Source: Rhodosorus marinus
Taxonomy: Eukaryota; Rhodophyta; Stylonematophyceae; Stylonematales; Stylonemataceae
Direction of reading: 5' to 3'
Assembly: GCA_029953675.1 (NCBI GenBank)
Contig: JAMWBK010000007.1
Span: 992,001 to 1,056,000 of the forward strand
Length of the DNA: 64,000 nucleotides
The position numbers and the translations under genes were made by a program. The notes under the pieces were generated by a model that saw only the letters and a program-made list of their open reading frames with translations, was not told the origin of the DNA and did no database searches. Below, one piece after another: positions 44,984-58,008 of this stretch. The first letter of the stretch is position 1. Every line of letters begins with the position of its first letter.

Positions 44984-47175
44984 TGTCTCTACTCCTTCCA
45001 CACCCATCACTAACCCCCTTCCTCACCAACCGATCCCAAATCCGATCAGCCGATCGGGTGAATGGATCTTAGCAAAACTTATCCGCAATCTTCCCTTGAA
45101 AACTCAACTAAAACGTCTTCGACAGCGTTCCCACCGATCTTCTTCCGTAACCCAACCCGCCGCGTTCAGAGATGGCTTGGAGGCAGAACAAAAAAAAACC
45201 GCGTTTGCATTTTTCAACAGCGCTCAAATACGTTCTCTCGACCCTTGCCGAATCAATCCCGCCTCCCTCCAAAACCCCTAGTGAACAGATCAGAGCAAGA
45301 CTATCTGCTTTGCTACCAGCAAAGGTTTAACAAAATATTCGACCAGCAGGTTCCGGACCTTGAAGAAACTCCACCCATACACGTCAACGTTCTCTGATTT
45401 CAGTCTGTTGACCAGTGGCTCTTCAATCGGCTTGTTTTACTCCTTAATCAGTTCCGGTCCTCCCCCTCGGACTTGATGTAGTGAATAGATGAGAATAGAC
45501 TATCCACCTTCCTGAAAGACTACGTGCAAAACATAGACGAGAAGAAACAGATGCTTGCGGGATTGGAAGAGGTCCACCTGCACGTCAAAGGTTGCGCAGT
45601 TCTGTTTGTTGATCAGTCGCTTTGTTTTGGTACCGCAAAGCAGTTCCGCTCCCGCCTCCGGTCGCCGTTTCAATCCGCGACTATCCATAGAAACCTGATT
45701 TAGTCGATCTGTTAATCCCGTGTGTCTAGTGAAATACAATTTTCTCACCCCTAAACGGAGATCCTTCTCTTTGCTTTCTAATGAAAAGATGGAGCGCTTC
45801 CCTTCGCAACTAAGCTCTTCTGCTTTACTCAGGTCTCTATTCTAATCCGCCGCCCACATCAACCACTGATCAATTTACGTTCAATTCCGCCACCATTCGA
45901 TGCGACATTCAAAAAAAAACCTCTTCTCGCTCCGTTGAATAGCTCAATACTGCACCTAACACTTTTGAAGTGGAGGCTTTCTTCAAGCTCAGGAGAACTT
46001 CGTGTAGCTCAATGAAGTGAACGGCTACAAGCTCGCGGGTCTCAAAGAAAAGAAGACCCCGTGTGCTCCCCCGCATCTATGCTGGGTTTCAGTTGAGTAG
46101 CTTCGGAAGAGACAGTGGTCCCTGCCGCCACGCATTCGGCTAGTAATCAGTTCGCACCTCTCAATATACCTTGGAGGCACGGATTTCAGCGCAAGCGAGA
46201 TTCTACATGCCGTACTGTCTAACTGAAGATGGTGAAGGTGTTTTAATCAGCAAGAACTGCTGGAAAAACTAATTGCCGTGTGGTGGTAGATCCTGATCCC
46301 AGTAGCGAAAGTCGGTAAAAGCACCTCTTCCACAATTTGACTTCCTTGACCCCTTGGATGAGAGCAATCGGTTATCGACCGTGTGAGGAGTCCTATACAA
46401 GTTGTCTTCAAGCGTAGAAGGTTGTTGTAAACCTCTTCATCGCAAATCCCGTCCCACGAGCTGAGAACTGCCGATGGACGAAGATGCGACAATGTACGTA
46501 TTGGCTTGCCGGCTACTTCCGGTGCTCACCGCTTTCCATGCCGCAGCCCCGCAACCGCACGGCCATCATGTTTGTTTTTTCCTGATCTACCTCCCGGTTG
46601 CATCTCTGCTGAATACATCCTCCGTGGCCTCGCACATCAAGCTCCATGATAGGGCATTGAGAAATCTAATGTTCCCTCTTGCTTTTCAGCAATGATAATT
46701 TCAGTCCGGAGATTTGCAGGTGTTCCTCGTCTGCTATGGCTTGCTCGAGGCAAGGCTTCGAAAATGTTCTCCACAAACTTAGTGGGACTTTCTAATCCAA
46801 TCTGCTGATCTGTTTGTTCCAAAGGCCTCAACGTCCTCTGCTCCTCAAGCGAGGACGAGAATTCCTGCACGGCTGGATTCATAAAACAGTCTGCGATTGG
46901 ATGCCTGGAGAAGTTCAAGGCGCCTTCAGCTTTGACCAAGAGGATCTAGTGCTGATCAGACAAGCATCTCTCTCAACGAAGGCATTGTATTGCGCGAGGT
47001 CAACATGATTAATTTCCCCTTCCCACTGGTCTTCTTCGCTTCTTGCGTCTCGGAATGCCCGTTTCAGTGTTCGGAAGAGTCCTTAAACTCGCTCCGACTA
47101 GGTTCGCAGCAAATAGACCATGTTAGCATCAGCAAGCAGATAAGTAAAAGCGAGGACAACAGTCCGCAGCGAATG
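44984..47175. other. Intergenic region with a faint duplication
   Basis: No gene recognised. Two segments, about 45340-45480 and 45560-45700, share a weak common pattern (aagaRRt.cacc..cacgtcaa, then gttga.cagt.gct, then cagttccg.tcc), suggesting an old duplication of about 225 nt. Frames at 45062-45397 and 47176 upstream carry no domain. Confidence 0.4.
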
Positions 47176-50100
47176 TCATTCTCTAGGAAACCGAATAGAC
47201 TGCACTTGAAAAGGTGAAAGCGTAATCTTCACGATCAACCAGTCCGAGACCTCGATAGCCTCCAATTCACCAGTCTTCTCCTCAAGTATGTTACAAAGCA
47301 TTGCCTCCTTAAAACCAAGGCGTGAGGAGACTTTCACACGAACCGTCTCAGTGCCACCTAATGACTCGTACAGGCGAAGCACCAGGTCATATCCAACCTC
47401 AGCCTTTTTAACGCAGTCTAGAAGCACACTGCCTTTGTATTGCTGCTCATTCTCATCCTCCAAGGCGAACATCTCCCCAATGCCGTCCTCTCGCACATAG
47501 TTTCCCGAAATGACTCTCAACTCTGCTGACTGGTTGAACGCCACGGCCGACCTCATGACATCGACACAAGGAAACGATCCCTTGTGCGGAAGTAGGGCAT
47601 ACTTGTACTGGTGATCTCCCATATCGCACAGGTCATCCGGACTCTTGGGCGAGCGCAGCAGCGATAACCTCATCAGCGAGTCTCTTACGGAGTATCCATA
47701 TTTGCAATCGTTCAGAATGGCTAGGCCATAGTTCTTCTCTGAGAGGTCCGCATACCGATGACCACATACCTGAGAACCATCAACCTCGAAGTTGAGCGTA
47801 TGAGAAGAAGCACTACGAAGCTGACAGACCCATTCATACCTCGAACTTGGCAGCATCCCAGGATGTATTGAAGTGCGTAGGCCGCTGTACGTAGCCATAC
47901 TGAGTCTCATATGACGCCGAAGGTGAACGAAGGAAGGTGTCGAACTCGACGCGAAGCATCTTCCGATCAAGATGCCAGCTCACAAAGTTGTCAAAGGTAA
48001 GGAGGTTTGAAAAGCTCTCTAGCGACACTGTTTGTATGATCCGACTGTCAGATCCAAGCACGTACTCAAACTGTAGAGTAGCACGCAGGGGTCCCGTTTC
48101 AAGAACCTGGGTAGACGGAACGAAACACACAATGAGTGACCTCTCGTGGCGGATGAAGTGTTCGTGCCTACTAACCTTGAATGACACAGCACTGTCAACT
48201 GGATAGCACTTTTCAAAGTTGTAGGCTTCAACATCCCATGCGTCCCAGAATAGTGAGATGTCGTCGTAAAGTACGAAGCGGTTGGCGCAGCCCTTAACAA
48301 AGTTGGGGCTATCTGGAACGTTCCCGCTCCCTCTCAAGACGAGGCTATACAGGCGTCCATCAAGTCCCATCTCTACTTTCAAATGGCCGTTGTTGAGGTA
48401 CAATCTGTCACCTCGATGTGCAACTGAGCAGCGATAATCTTCCTGTAGTTCTGACATGGTCCTATGCGAGGTTCCAGAACTCGGTGAGCTTCGTATAACC
48501 TAAAAACGAAAGCTCTTTTTCCAGATGACGTACTTTGGAGAAATAGTGAGCGCAATTGAGCTCGGAACATCCTCGACAACTACAAGGCTCGTCTCCGTGT
48601 CAACCTGTTGAACTAAACTAGATTTCAACAACATCTCCGAATCCACTCCCACGGAAACGTTCACAACCACTGGTGTACTTAGGAAAGCGTTGGGGTTGAA
48701 AAGCACCAGGACTTTTTCTTTTTCCTGGCGAAGAGGACGAGAAGACGGGAGAGCCGTCAAAACCCCATTTCGCATCTTCGACTGGACAGAAAGAAACTTG
48801 ATCTCTCACCTGTTCTCGTTCTTCAACTCGAAGAGCGGAGGAACTTAACCCAGTCAGTCTAAACACTAGATCGCTTGATACGCGCTTAGCATGTTCGAGA
48901 ATCTTCCTATGTCCAGCTTCAGCTTCTTCAACAACGGGCCTTATACATGTACCCGGTAGCGTATCATGAAACTGGTGAAGCATAAGAAGCTTCCAGCAGT
49001 GGCTCAGCAAGTCCGAGAACTCCGTGATCAGATCGCGTTCGGATGCAGAATCCCGAATTGATGCGAAAACTCCGATCACCAAGTCCGCCTTTCTCAGCGA
49101 CAATTCGGCTTTTCGGTTGCCCTTCTTAATCATCGCTTGCGAGGTATAGGTTCCTCTATGAAGCTCAAAGTACAGCTCTCTGAATCGCAACCGTCGTACT
49201 TAGAGGGTCAGCTTCACAGATATCGGTACGCGAGTGACATCTTTGACATCCTTACCCAACCCATCGAGGCAGCTCGCTATATCTACTAGCGGCGTGCTTG
49301 AAGAATCGCTTAGGAGTGTCCGCCACAACGTCGGGAAGACCAGGTACGTTGTTCCGCATGATCCTAAGTGATTCAATCATAGCGGGGTTTGGACCTCCTC
49401 CGCCGTCGCCGTGGCCGAATAGCATCATCGCAGCGTTAAGTACGCCGGCATCTTTGTTGTCTTGAACAGTCTTGATGACTTCATCGACTTTAACTGACGT
49501 GTTGTAGGAGTCGGCAGGGGGAAAGTGACCTATGACCTCCGACCCTATTTCGAAGAAAGCGACAAGCGAGGGGAGCCTCAGTCAATTGCTGAAGTACTCC
49601 CTTTCTCCCTACTGGTGACCGGTGAATTGAGAAGCATCCCTCACCGTCAAGACCCTCCCAACGGAACACGGAGTGCGGAAACTTATTGAACAAGTTCCAG
49701 CTCAACTTTTGTGTTAGGAAGAATTCGATCCCGGCACTTTTCATGATCTGCGGTAGCTGCGAGGAGTACCCAAAAGTATCAGGCAACCAGAACACATTGC
49801 AGGGAGCTCCGAATTCGCTCTCGAAGAACCTCTGGCCGATCAGAAACTGCCTAACGAGAGATTCTCCTGACGGCATGTTGCAGTCCATCTCTATCCATGT
49901 TCCTCCGGTGACCAGGAACTGTCCCTTCTTGTGCCATGCCTTTATCTCCTGGGAACCGACAAAAATTGCCTCTTGGATATCAGCCAACGGCTAGCCGTCT
50001 TCTTCCTCTCCTTCACGCAGCTATGCTTACCTTATAAAGCGACGGGTAATCCTCCTTCACCCATTCCAGCTGTTGAGCCTGGCTACATACGAATTGGTAC

Positions 50101-51251
50101 TCTGGATACTTCTCCATGTTCCGGACCTGCGTTGACCAGCTGCGCGCACATTTTCTCCTAGTTTCTGCATACGGCCATAGCCACGCGGTGTCAATGTGAC
50201 AATTCCCAATCGCGAACACCGTTGGGGTTGCTCCGGTTCGTGCGAATTCGTTTGAGTCGTGTGGACGACTAGTGCCCGATTGAATGAAGTACTTATCCGC
50301 GATCTCTAGTCCCTTCCCGTATGTATCCTTGTCGAGAACATCGACCGCGTTGATCACGCGGTTGGCACAGTGAAGAGCCGTCTGCTTCCGTGTGTTTCCG
50401 ACTGGCAAGCTTGTTGCACAGCCTTCCAGGAACTGTGAGTAGAATGTTCACACTGAGCTCTCTTTTTTTTGGCGGGCACGGCAGTCGTTTTCTGGATTTA
50501 CTGGTGAAGGGATTTGTACCGTTACACACTGGAGAAGTTGCCACGCCTCAGCATCAAAGGTGGAAATCCCGCATTCGCTGAGCGTATAGGAGCAAGTCGG
50601 ATCGGGAGGTTCTATATGTCCGCCTCGGCCAGCGCCAAAAAGACCGTTGCAAGCCATTTCGACGTAGAGAACAACCTCCGCGCCTCCGTTTGGAACCTCA
50701 TGGAAAAGCGGGTAGTAGTCTCTGCGAACTACTCCTCCTCCACCAGTAAGCCCTTGCCTCGGCTGTCCCTGATCCAACCAGACCATGGCTTCAGAGTTCG
50801 AGTCCCACATGAGATGAACTTCTTTACCGCTGTACTCTGGACTGATGCGAATCTTCAGTTTGAACCAGAAAGTAGACCAAGTAGGTCCAAAGCTTTCTCC
50901 AACTTCAGTTCTCTCAAAATGCAGGTCCTTCACCTCGGCAAACGGAATCCGCTCCTGTCGGTCGGAGACTTCCAAGTCGATACACGTCCGGTCAGGAGCG
51001 CTCCAGACTTGGCCTGAGGGAAAACTCACAACAACAAAAGAAAAACAACGCTCAGTTATCCCAGAGGGCTAAGTGATAAAAGAATAAAAAAAAACGAGCG
51101 CTCGGCCTGACCAAGGCGTTCTCTCACCTAGCAGGGTATGCTGCTTCCTGCCAATCGGCTGGTTCCCACCGACGGCAAAGTCCTTCCACCCCGTGAAAAC
51201 GCCGATCCTCTCCCTCGCAATCCTCTCATTCTTATATTCAACCGCCATAAG
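47176..51251 (-). CDS. MAN2C1: Cytosolic/vacuolar alpha-mannosidase, GH38 class IIC (MAN2C1/Ams1)
   Basis: Nine exons on the minus strand are modelled: 51251-51128, 51013-50526, 50432-50031, 49948-49645, 49544-49256, 49179-48810, 48724-48534, 48461-47840 and 47769-47176, giving 1127 aa (human 1040). Conserved landmarks in order: [41 protein letters not shown] (zinc ligands His283 and Asp285), [17 protein letters not shown] (nucleophile Asp395), [43 protein letters not shown] and [13 protein letters not shown]. The enzyme trims alpha-mannose from free oligosaccharides in cytosol, or in the vacuole after autophagic delivery in yeast. There is no signal peptide. The ATG at 51251 is preferred because an upstream GTG-opened extension has no ATG. 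The acceptor at 48462 is the least certain junction. Confidence 0.93.
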
Positions 51252-52439
51252 CCTTTTCCTAAAAATTCTCCAGTGGCCATCACTCACTAGCCTCTCTCCA
51301 GTCTACAGCCTCTTCCCCCCAGCCACAGAAAGCGATTGGCATCGATGGAGATGATCTCCAACCCATCAATATTGACACGTCCCAGGTGTCCCACAAGGGT
51401 ACTGCCTCAATTGTTCCCGAATTCAAGGTTTACTTCCTCCTAATTAATCCCTAATTACGTAGTTTATCCCAAAACTAACCTTCCTTTTCTAACTCTGGTT
51501 CTTCTTCCTTACTTGTTTTCTTCTCTACCTTCAAGCTAACCTTGAAAATGATCGTGGATTCCATCGCATTTATACTGTTACTTCATCGGGATGTTCAATA
51601 CAGCCGAGGCTAAAATAAGGGTGGATCCTCCATAGATTCTGGCACAGCCCGAGCATAATTTAGCTCAGCCATACTGCGGGAAGGTTGAACTTGCTTGGAG
51701 GGCTGAGACGCACAAATATCTCAGCAACTAGGACAGCTTGTCCTCTAATTCCTTTTCCTCCAATGAAAAGATTGGAATAATAAGCCAGGCTGTCTTTAAT
51801 ATCTGTTGGCCAATCGCTCCTTGTGTCTGAGACAGACTGTACCTACAAACGGGACTTTATTGTACTTTTTAGTACGTTGTTAGTACATCACAAACCGACT
51901 CATTCGACCGGGGTCAGTTTGGTATCTCTATAGAGGTACTCTAGTGGACTTTGTGTTCCGCCAATGGATTTTTCTGGGGTAAGACGTAGATAATCATCCA
52001 TAGACAGCATGCACGTCTCCGATATCGCTCTAACGAAAAAGCCTTCATGAATTTAGGGACTCACTGCGAAGTTTGTTTTCCCGTGTTGGCTGTTGGCCCA
52101 AGGAGAGTCGAGTTATGTGAGTCAATCTCTGAGTTGGGAGCACGCAAGGGTACGAACAGCACACGGGGGCGCCTGCGACAGCTCGTTTGGCGTTATCCAC
52201 GAGGTGGAGAGGTCGGGAAGGGCAGCGGACAGGTGCGCTGTGAGGATCACGGCAAAGAAGCGGGATACCGACTGGGAACGCGTCATATTCGATATCTTGA
52301 TGATCATGAAATCGGCGGTTCAGACAGCAATGGGCAGCGCACGAAGGGCATTTCGTACATGCACCGCTGCCTTAACCATCGCGTCGATAATCAATCCGAG
52401 CGCTCCAGCAGTTTGTAAAAAATGCACTGGGTTTATTGT
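51252..52439. other. Intergenic region, no gene seen
   Basis: Upstream flank of MAN2C1 and 3' flank of the proteasome gene. It carries a small palindrome, aggacagcttgtcct, at 51730-51744, related to two others in the window. The frame 52093-52539 overlaps the last PSMB7 exon antisense and is not credible. Confidence 0.45.
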
Positions 52440-53700
52440 CTATGATGCAGATACCTCCATCTTTTCGCTTTCTACAACAACGGATATGTCCGTGCGCGGC
52501 TTGTCGATCTTTGAAGTGAGGACCTCCTGCTCATCATAAAAGGAAGAACATGAAAAGGGAAAGCAAAATCTTCAGTACTTGGGAGCACATGATGTAAAGC
52601 CGTTTTCCAGCAACCCTCACCGTCTTCGGGAAGGTGTATGGCGTGGACTTTCTCCACGGTCGCATATTCTCCTTCGCATAGCCCTTCAGCATCTCAGTCT
52701 TATCCTTCGTTATCACGCACAAGTTGACGTTACCTCCAGAGCCCATGTCGTTGTAAATACCGGCTGAAATCGCTTCGTATACAATCTGCTTCCCTTCTTC
52801 TAGAGTCATGTCGTCCTTGTACTTGCTCTCGAACACCGCCATGGCCGCTAGTGATCCTGATCCCATGGTCACGAACCTGATCACCAATAAGGTCTGGTTC
52901 AATATCTGTATAGCAAAACTTGTTCGCGAAGCTCGGGGAAGGCATGAGAGATTCTTACGGAAGAGCATCGGTAGATCCGTGAGGGTACACCGTATACAGG
53001 TGCGGTCCATGAAGATCTACTCCTCCGAGCACCAGGGCCGCTGATACGTGTCCTTGATATTGGAAAAGATGCCTTTTCAGCATTGTCAAGCAAGTCGTAA
53101 CTCTGCTTTGTCGTCCCTGAGAGGTGCAGTCCATGGCAACGTGATCAAGTTAGATTTTAAGGAACCGTCTCTTCGTTTTGAGTTCAAAATCGTCCATCTT
53201 ACGGTGTCAAGTCGATGGAGCTCTAGCTTGGATGCAATCATCGCCGTGGTATGCTCAGTATCAGCGGCAGTTCCAGCGCCACAGCAATATATGTTTGGTG
53301 CAATGTAGTGGATCTTTTCGCAATATTTTTCAAACACCGTAGTCTCTGAAGTTGCCCTGTTCATCCCAATTGTCACCCTTTGAGCCAACACCAATTCGAA
53401 ATAGCATTGCAGAACAACAAGAAATCCATCGGAAAAAAGCAAACCAAACCTACCTTGTATCAGCTCCAAGCACAACACCATCTTTATACACCACACCAAC
53501 AATCGTAGTTCCAGTTTTTGCAGCCTTGGGCATCTTCATCCCCCTGAACGAAAACCCGAAAAGTAACAAAAAACTTATCCCATCAGATCCCAACACTGTG
53601 GTCCGCAGACACAACCAAAACAAAGACACACGTACTTCTCCTCCAAAACATGATTCCTTGCGACGTTATCAAAAGAAAATCCGCCACTCCTTTCACTCAT
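52440..53700 (-). CDS. PSMB7: 20S proteasome subunit beta type-7 (beta-2, trypsin-like)
   Basis: Six exons on the minus strand, 53700-53636, 53543-53454, 53356-53203, 53116-52959, 52876-52621 and 52526-52440, give 269 aa (human 277). The propeptide begins [20 protein letters not shown] and ends KTG, so autocleavage leaves Thr34 as the catalytic N-terminal Thr1. Asp17 and Lys33 of the mature enzyme fall in the right places ([15 protein letters not shown]). Other landmarks are [46 protein letters not shown] and the tail [19 protein letters not shown]. The subunit supplies the proteasome's cleavage after basic residues. Exons 1 and 6 are short and were found by matching propeptide and tail in phase. 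Confidence 0.95.
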
Positions 53701-54961
53701 CGACTCCATCTTGTTCCCCTCTCTCTCCCACACACCCCCACCTCCCCCCGCCAAAATTCGTCCTTCCGATTGATCCTTTGGTCCTTATGTCCTTCAAAAA
53801 CAGAAAATCCTCTCTAGTACCTCTCTAATCCCTTCTTAACAAACTTCAGATCCGTAAAATGAATTCCAATCCCAACCTGAACGCTTCCTCTTCCATGCAC
53901 TTCCCTCCCAACGCCAATTCCATCTTCTACCTGCCGATCTTAACATCAACAGCACCTTCCCTTCTACCTATAAAAACGCTAAATTAGAGTATATACATTC
54001 TATATATTCATTTTTCACTTACACTAATTATCGTTTATATATATGAATTATCGTAATATACTTTATAATTATTGGTTTTTTGGATCCGAAACGATTTCCG
54101 ATTTTGGCTTGAGGGATGGAAGGGTAGGTCGCTTTGTGATGCATTGGAGGTCTTTGGGTGATGATTTGAGACTTGTATTAGAGGGATTTCTACAACATGT
54201 ATCCAACTCTGGTCCCCCCCCAGGCCCACACCCGCGGTTTGGTGAGGTTAATCCCGATCGGAGCGGAGGCTACATCGGGAATTGTTCGCTTTTCAGGGTA
54301 AGTTGTCAGGTTTTCGAAGACCGTGTTAATCGTGAAAGACCTTCAAGTAGGGTAACGAGTTCTTTTTTTCCCCAGTTGACCAGGAGAAAGCCAATTCCCA
54401 GCTGAGAAAGCGAACTTAGCGCCGGCCGGCGGCACAGGTGCATCCAAGTCTGAGGATCCACACCGTTGATGAAGTCGGAGACTAAAGATCAGAACTCTTC
54501 AGATATCATATGAAGCAGTCCCCGAAGAAGTGAAGCCATCCCCTCGAACATAAAGTGGCCAAGCAGTGGCGTGCTACAGTTATGGATGTGATGACTCACA
54601 GCTTGCTTCTCATTTCGACTTGTCACTCGCCACAACTTTGCCTGCAAGAGTAGCTTTCTTTGGATGCAATGGAACTCATCAGTCGTTCGAAAAATGCGAA
54701 CAAGTTTAGCTACTGAGCCTGGCAACTTTGCATCCGTCGAAAAAGGTTCTTGCCAAGGAGAGGCGTCCATATTAGTACCTCTGCCATAGCTTTGTTTACT
54801 CCATCTCCTACTCTTCGTTTAGTGTTCAATAATTCTACATCCAGTTGCAACTCAAGACATCAGACCAGGTCATTCTCGGTGCTCTACTCCTCCAGCGTGT
54901 ATACGGAGCAAACGGAGTCATTCGCTGGGGCAGTGAAGACATTGTCTGCCCCTTTCATGTT
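53701..54961. other. Intergenic region with AT-rich island
   Basis: This is the 5' flank of PSMB7 and the 3' flank of histidinol dehydrogenase. The stretch 53980-54080 is nearly pure A/T. The minus-strand frame 54489-54770 (93 codons) has an ATG-like start but no domain; it may be part of the HDH 3' untranslated region. Confidence 0.45.
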
Positions 54962-56370
54962 CTAGCTTTGGTTGTTAACCTCCTTCAGTCGAATTGTGAC
55001 GGCGTTCTTATGCGCGTGAAGCTGCTCCACAGATGCCATGGTCTCAACATGCGGACCGACATTCCGTATGCCAGTGGGAGTCAGCTTCTGAATCGTTATG
55101 TACTTGACAAAAGTATCCAGGCTCACGCCGCCATACATTCTCGCATATCCGTACGTCGGCAGCGAATGGTTCGTTCCGGAAGCGTAGTCCCCCACAGATT
55201 CTGGTGTGTAGTGACCCAGAAAGACGGACCCCGCATTGACAATCTTATCAACGTAGGCCTCTGGCTCGTCCACTGGGATCACGAGATGTTCCGGGGCGTA
55301 GAGATTGGTGAAACGAATTGCCTCATCAATACTATCCACTCTCAAGAAGAGGCTCTTTGAGAGGGCCTCCTTCACAATCTCCTTCCTCGGCAGGGCGCTA
55401 ACCTGAGCCTCCAGTTCCTCTGCGAATACTTTCTCATCAAAGCCCTTGAGAGCGACGCATACGACCTGAGAGTCCACCCCATGCTCCGCCTGAGATAGCA
55501 GATCCGACACAACAAAAGCAGGTTTGGATGAAGCATCCGCTATACACAACTGCTCAGATGGACCCGCGGGCATGTCGATTGCAAGGGAAGCCTCTCCAGA
55601 GTTCTGCAAGATCATCTTCGCCCCTGTGACGAACTGATTTCCCGGCCCACAGATCTTGTCCACCTTGGGACAGGTTTCGGTTCCAAACGCCATGGCCGTG
55701 ATAGCCTGAGCACCACCGGCCTTGAGGATCTTCGTCACACCGCACTTGAGAGCGGCGTAGAGAACCTCCGGACATACGCTTCCGTCAGCTCGTGGAGGCG
55801 TCGCAAGTACGACCTCGGTACACCCAGCGAGCTGAGCTGGGACACCGAGCATGAGCGCCGTAGACGGAAGCACCGCAGTTCCACCAGGTACGTAAATCCC
55901 AACGCGCTCGATTGGTCTGGGAACTCTTCTGCATTCAATCCCCTCCATCGTCGATACAGAAAGAGTCTCGCGAACCTGAAAACGCGAGAGGTTTTGTGAG
56001 GAAACCAGGCCTCGCACCTTTCTCTGACGTCACGATTTGGCTCGTAGCTTACCTGGGCGCTGTGGAACTTGTGAATGTTGTCGTAGGCGACGTCAAATGC
56101 CTTCCGGACTGAGTCCTCAAGCAATGGTTCTTCAAGTTCCCTGGGGTTAACAACCACCTCATCCAGCTCCACTTTGTCGAACTTAAGAGTCAGCTCCCGG
56201 ACAGCGTCATCACCTCTCGACTGCACTTCCGATATGATCGGCTTCACCAAATCCATCGTCTTGGAGAAGTCAATCTTCGGCCTCAGAGTAAGGTTCATAA
56301 GCATCTCCTCGCTCAGGTTTTTTAGCTCGAAAGCCATCACTATACCCGCAATCCTTTCGCCACCGGCCAT
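54962..56370 (-). CDS. HDH: Histidinol dehydrogenase, monofunctional plant/bacterial type
   Basis: Two exons, 56370-56053 and 55975-54962, with a 77-nt phase-0 intron, give 443 aa. The enzyme performs the last two steps of histidine synthesis, oxidising L-histidinol to L-histidine with NAD+. All active-site residues known from E. coli HisD are present with exactly conserved spacing: zinc ligands Gln268 and His271 (LLSQAEHG), Asp369 (SVGDYASG) and His428 (LHAHKNA), and catalytic Glu335-His336 (LYAPEHL). Other landmarks are [19 protein letters not shown] and [12 protein letters not shown]. It is not fused to other His enzymes as in fungal HIS4. A plastid transit peptide would be expected in an alga, but an in-frame stop precedes the ATG; an unseen upstream exon could supply it. 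Met12 is an alternative start. Confidence 0.95.
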
Positions 56371-56559
56371 CTTTGTCCAACAACCCTATTGCCAGCTTGG
56401 CGCTCTGAAGTAAAAAATCAATTGTCTCAGCTGCAAAGCGAACACCTTCAGAAAACCAAGCCTCAGAACATTCAAGACTCACACATACGAGAGGGGAAGA
56501 GCTAGCCAGAAGCGCCACCTCTTGTCAAGTTCAGATTACGACCTCCGCTACCAAATGCC

Positions 56560-56890
56560 TTTTTCACCGTCGGAAAAATGGCCGGTGACCTCGTCAATGT
56601 AAGGGGGGTGGGGAGGTGGGTGGAACATTTTGGATGGTAGGATTGACAGACAGCGCCGCCAGACACTTTGGAAGAACCTTTGCGATTAGGAACAGGTCGT
56701 AACCTCCCCCTCGAAGGGAATACTGCTCCGCGGTCGGAAACATGGCAGGTGACATCGTCAATGGATTAGGGTTGTGAGGATGTGGATGGAACACCTTCAA
56801 TGGTAGGATTCACAGCGGAACCATGGCGTTTCTGTGCTTTACAAGAAGCTCTGTGAATCGGAACAGAGTGTAGGAGTTGCTCGCGGATTT
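56560..56890. repeat. Tandem repeat D, two units about 165 bp apart
   Basis: The block gtcggaaaaatggccggtga at 56569 recurs as gtcggaaacatggcaggtga at 56733 (164 nt). The block gtaggattgacag at 56637 recurs as gtaggattcacag at 56803 (166 nt). The intervening stretch (aagaacctttgcgattagga against aagaagctctgtgaatcgga) also aligns. The array sits about 200 nt upstream of the HDH start codon on the other strand. Confidence 0.75.
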
Positions 56891-57283
56891 CCAGGCGCTC
56901 TCGGGGGGCGTTTTGGTGTGAGACCGGCTGAGAAACTTCGGTTTGTGTCCTGTGGTGATTTCCTGACTTCGCAAACCCCGAAATGCTTTCAAACTTTTTT
57001 TGCGGGGAGGATTTCCCAGGGTGCGCGTATTTACTGGCAGCCTAGACAAGCTCCCGAAGAAAGAGCCCACTTGGTCAGCTTTCAAGCCGCCGTGAGCCAA
57101 CTCCGTGGGGGAAATCAGCAAGATCAATACATCGACTCTTGGTCGTGCTGAGCGTATGTTATACTCTATCGTCAAGAGTCTTGTCGGATCAGGTCAAGAG
57201 CGATCCCAGAGAACCCATAGCCACCCAAATTCCTCCAGGAAACATTTCGCTAAGTAGGCCGATAGAGGTACTTGTACAAACTG

Positions 57284-57440
57284 CTTCAGGGTAGGTGACA
57301 GTTACTGAGCATCATTTACCGAAATGGAGCCAGGGTGTGAATCAGCTCAAACTTCAGGGTTGGTGACAGTTACACTCACTCTGTCGGAGATGGACAGACT
57401 GCCCATTCAATTTTGTTTTGCTTCAGGATTGGTGACGATT
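57284..57440 (+). repeat. Short tandem repeat, period 68-69 nt
   Basis: The block cttcagg(g/a)t(a/t)ggtgac(a/g) starts at 57284, 57352 and 57421. The bases between the copies are poorly conserved. Confidence 0.5.
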
Positions 57441-58008
57441 AACCACGCACGAGTGCTAGGACAGTCTGTCCTGGAGTTTCCAGCCTTATGGAGTGCTTCC
57501 GCAGGCATATGACGGAAGCCCTGTCATTACCTACAGCTGGATCAGACAGCTCCCTTTCCAACTTGAAATGTCGAGGAGCAGGTTTAACCTGCGCAAATCC
57601 GATTTTAGGCGACGTACCATAACAAGGGGCTGCTTGGTTCAATCGGAGGCGAGGGTCCCCAAATGAAGTACTCTAACGAAGTACGAAGGACGCAGAGAGC
57701 GCGCAAGGCTTCCACCCTGGACCATCCGATGCCTGAATTTAGCTGCCTCGCATTAATTGTCTTCTTCGAATGGAGAGCGATGTGCGGCTGCACGCATCAT
57801 GCACCGCCGCAAGGGGTACCAGGAGACCCTTCCGAACGCCATCACCTTGCAATCGGGTGCGTCAAACCGTTTCGTTCCGCTTGCTATGTAGGTATTTGGA
57901 TTCATTGAGAGCTCAGGGGCGACATGTCTGTTGGACGCTTTCGCGATGGTGATGAGACACGCTCGCGATACGCTGTGGTGTCTAATCCTTAGTCTTCCGG
58001 CTCTCATG

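Noticed and set aside
52093..52539. 148-codon plus frame
   Set aside because: It runs antisense across the last PSMB7 exon, whose tail is clearly conserved, and has no family signal.
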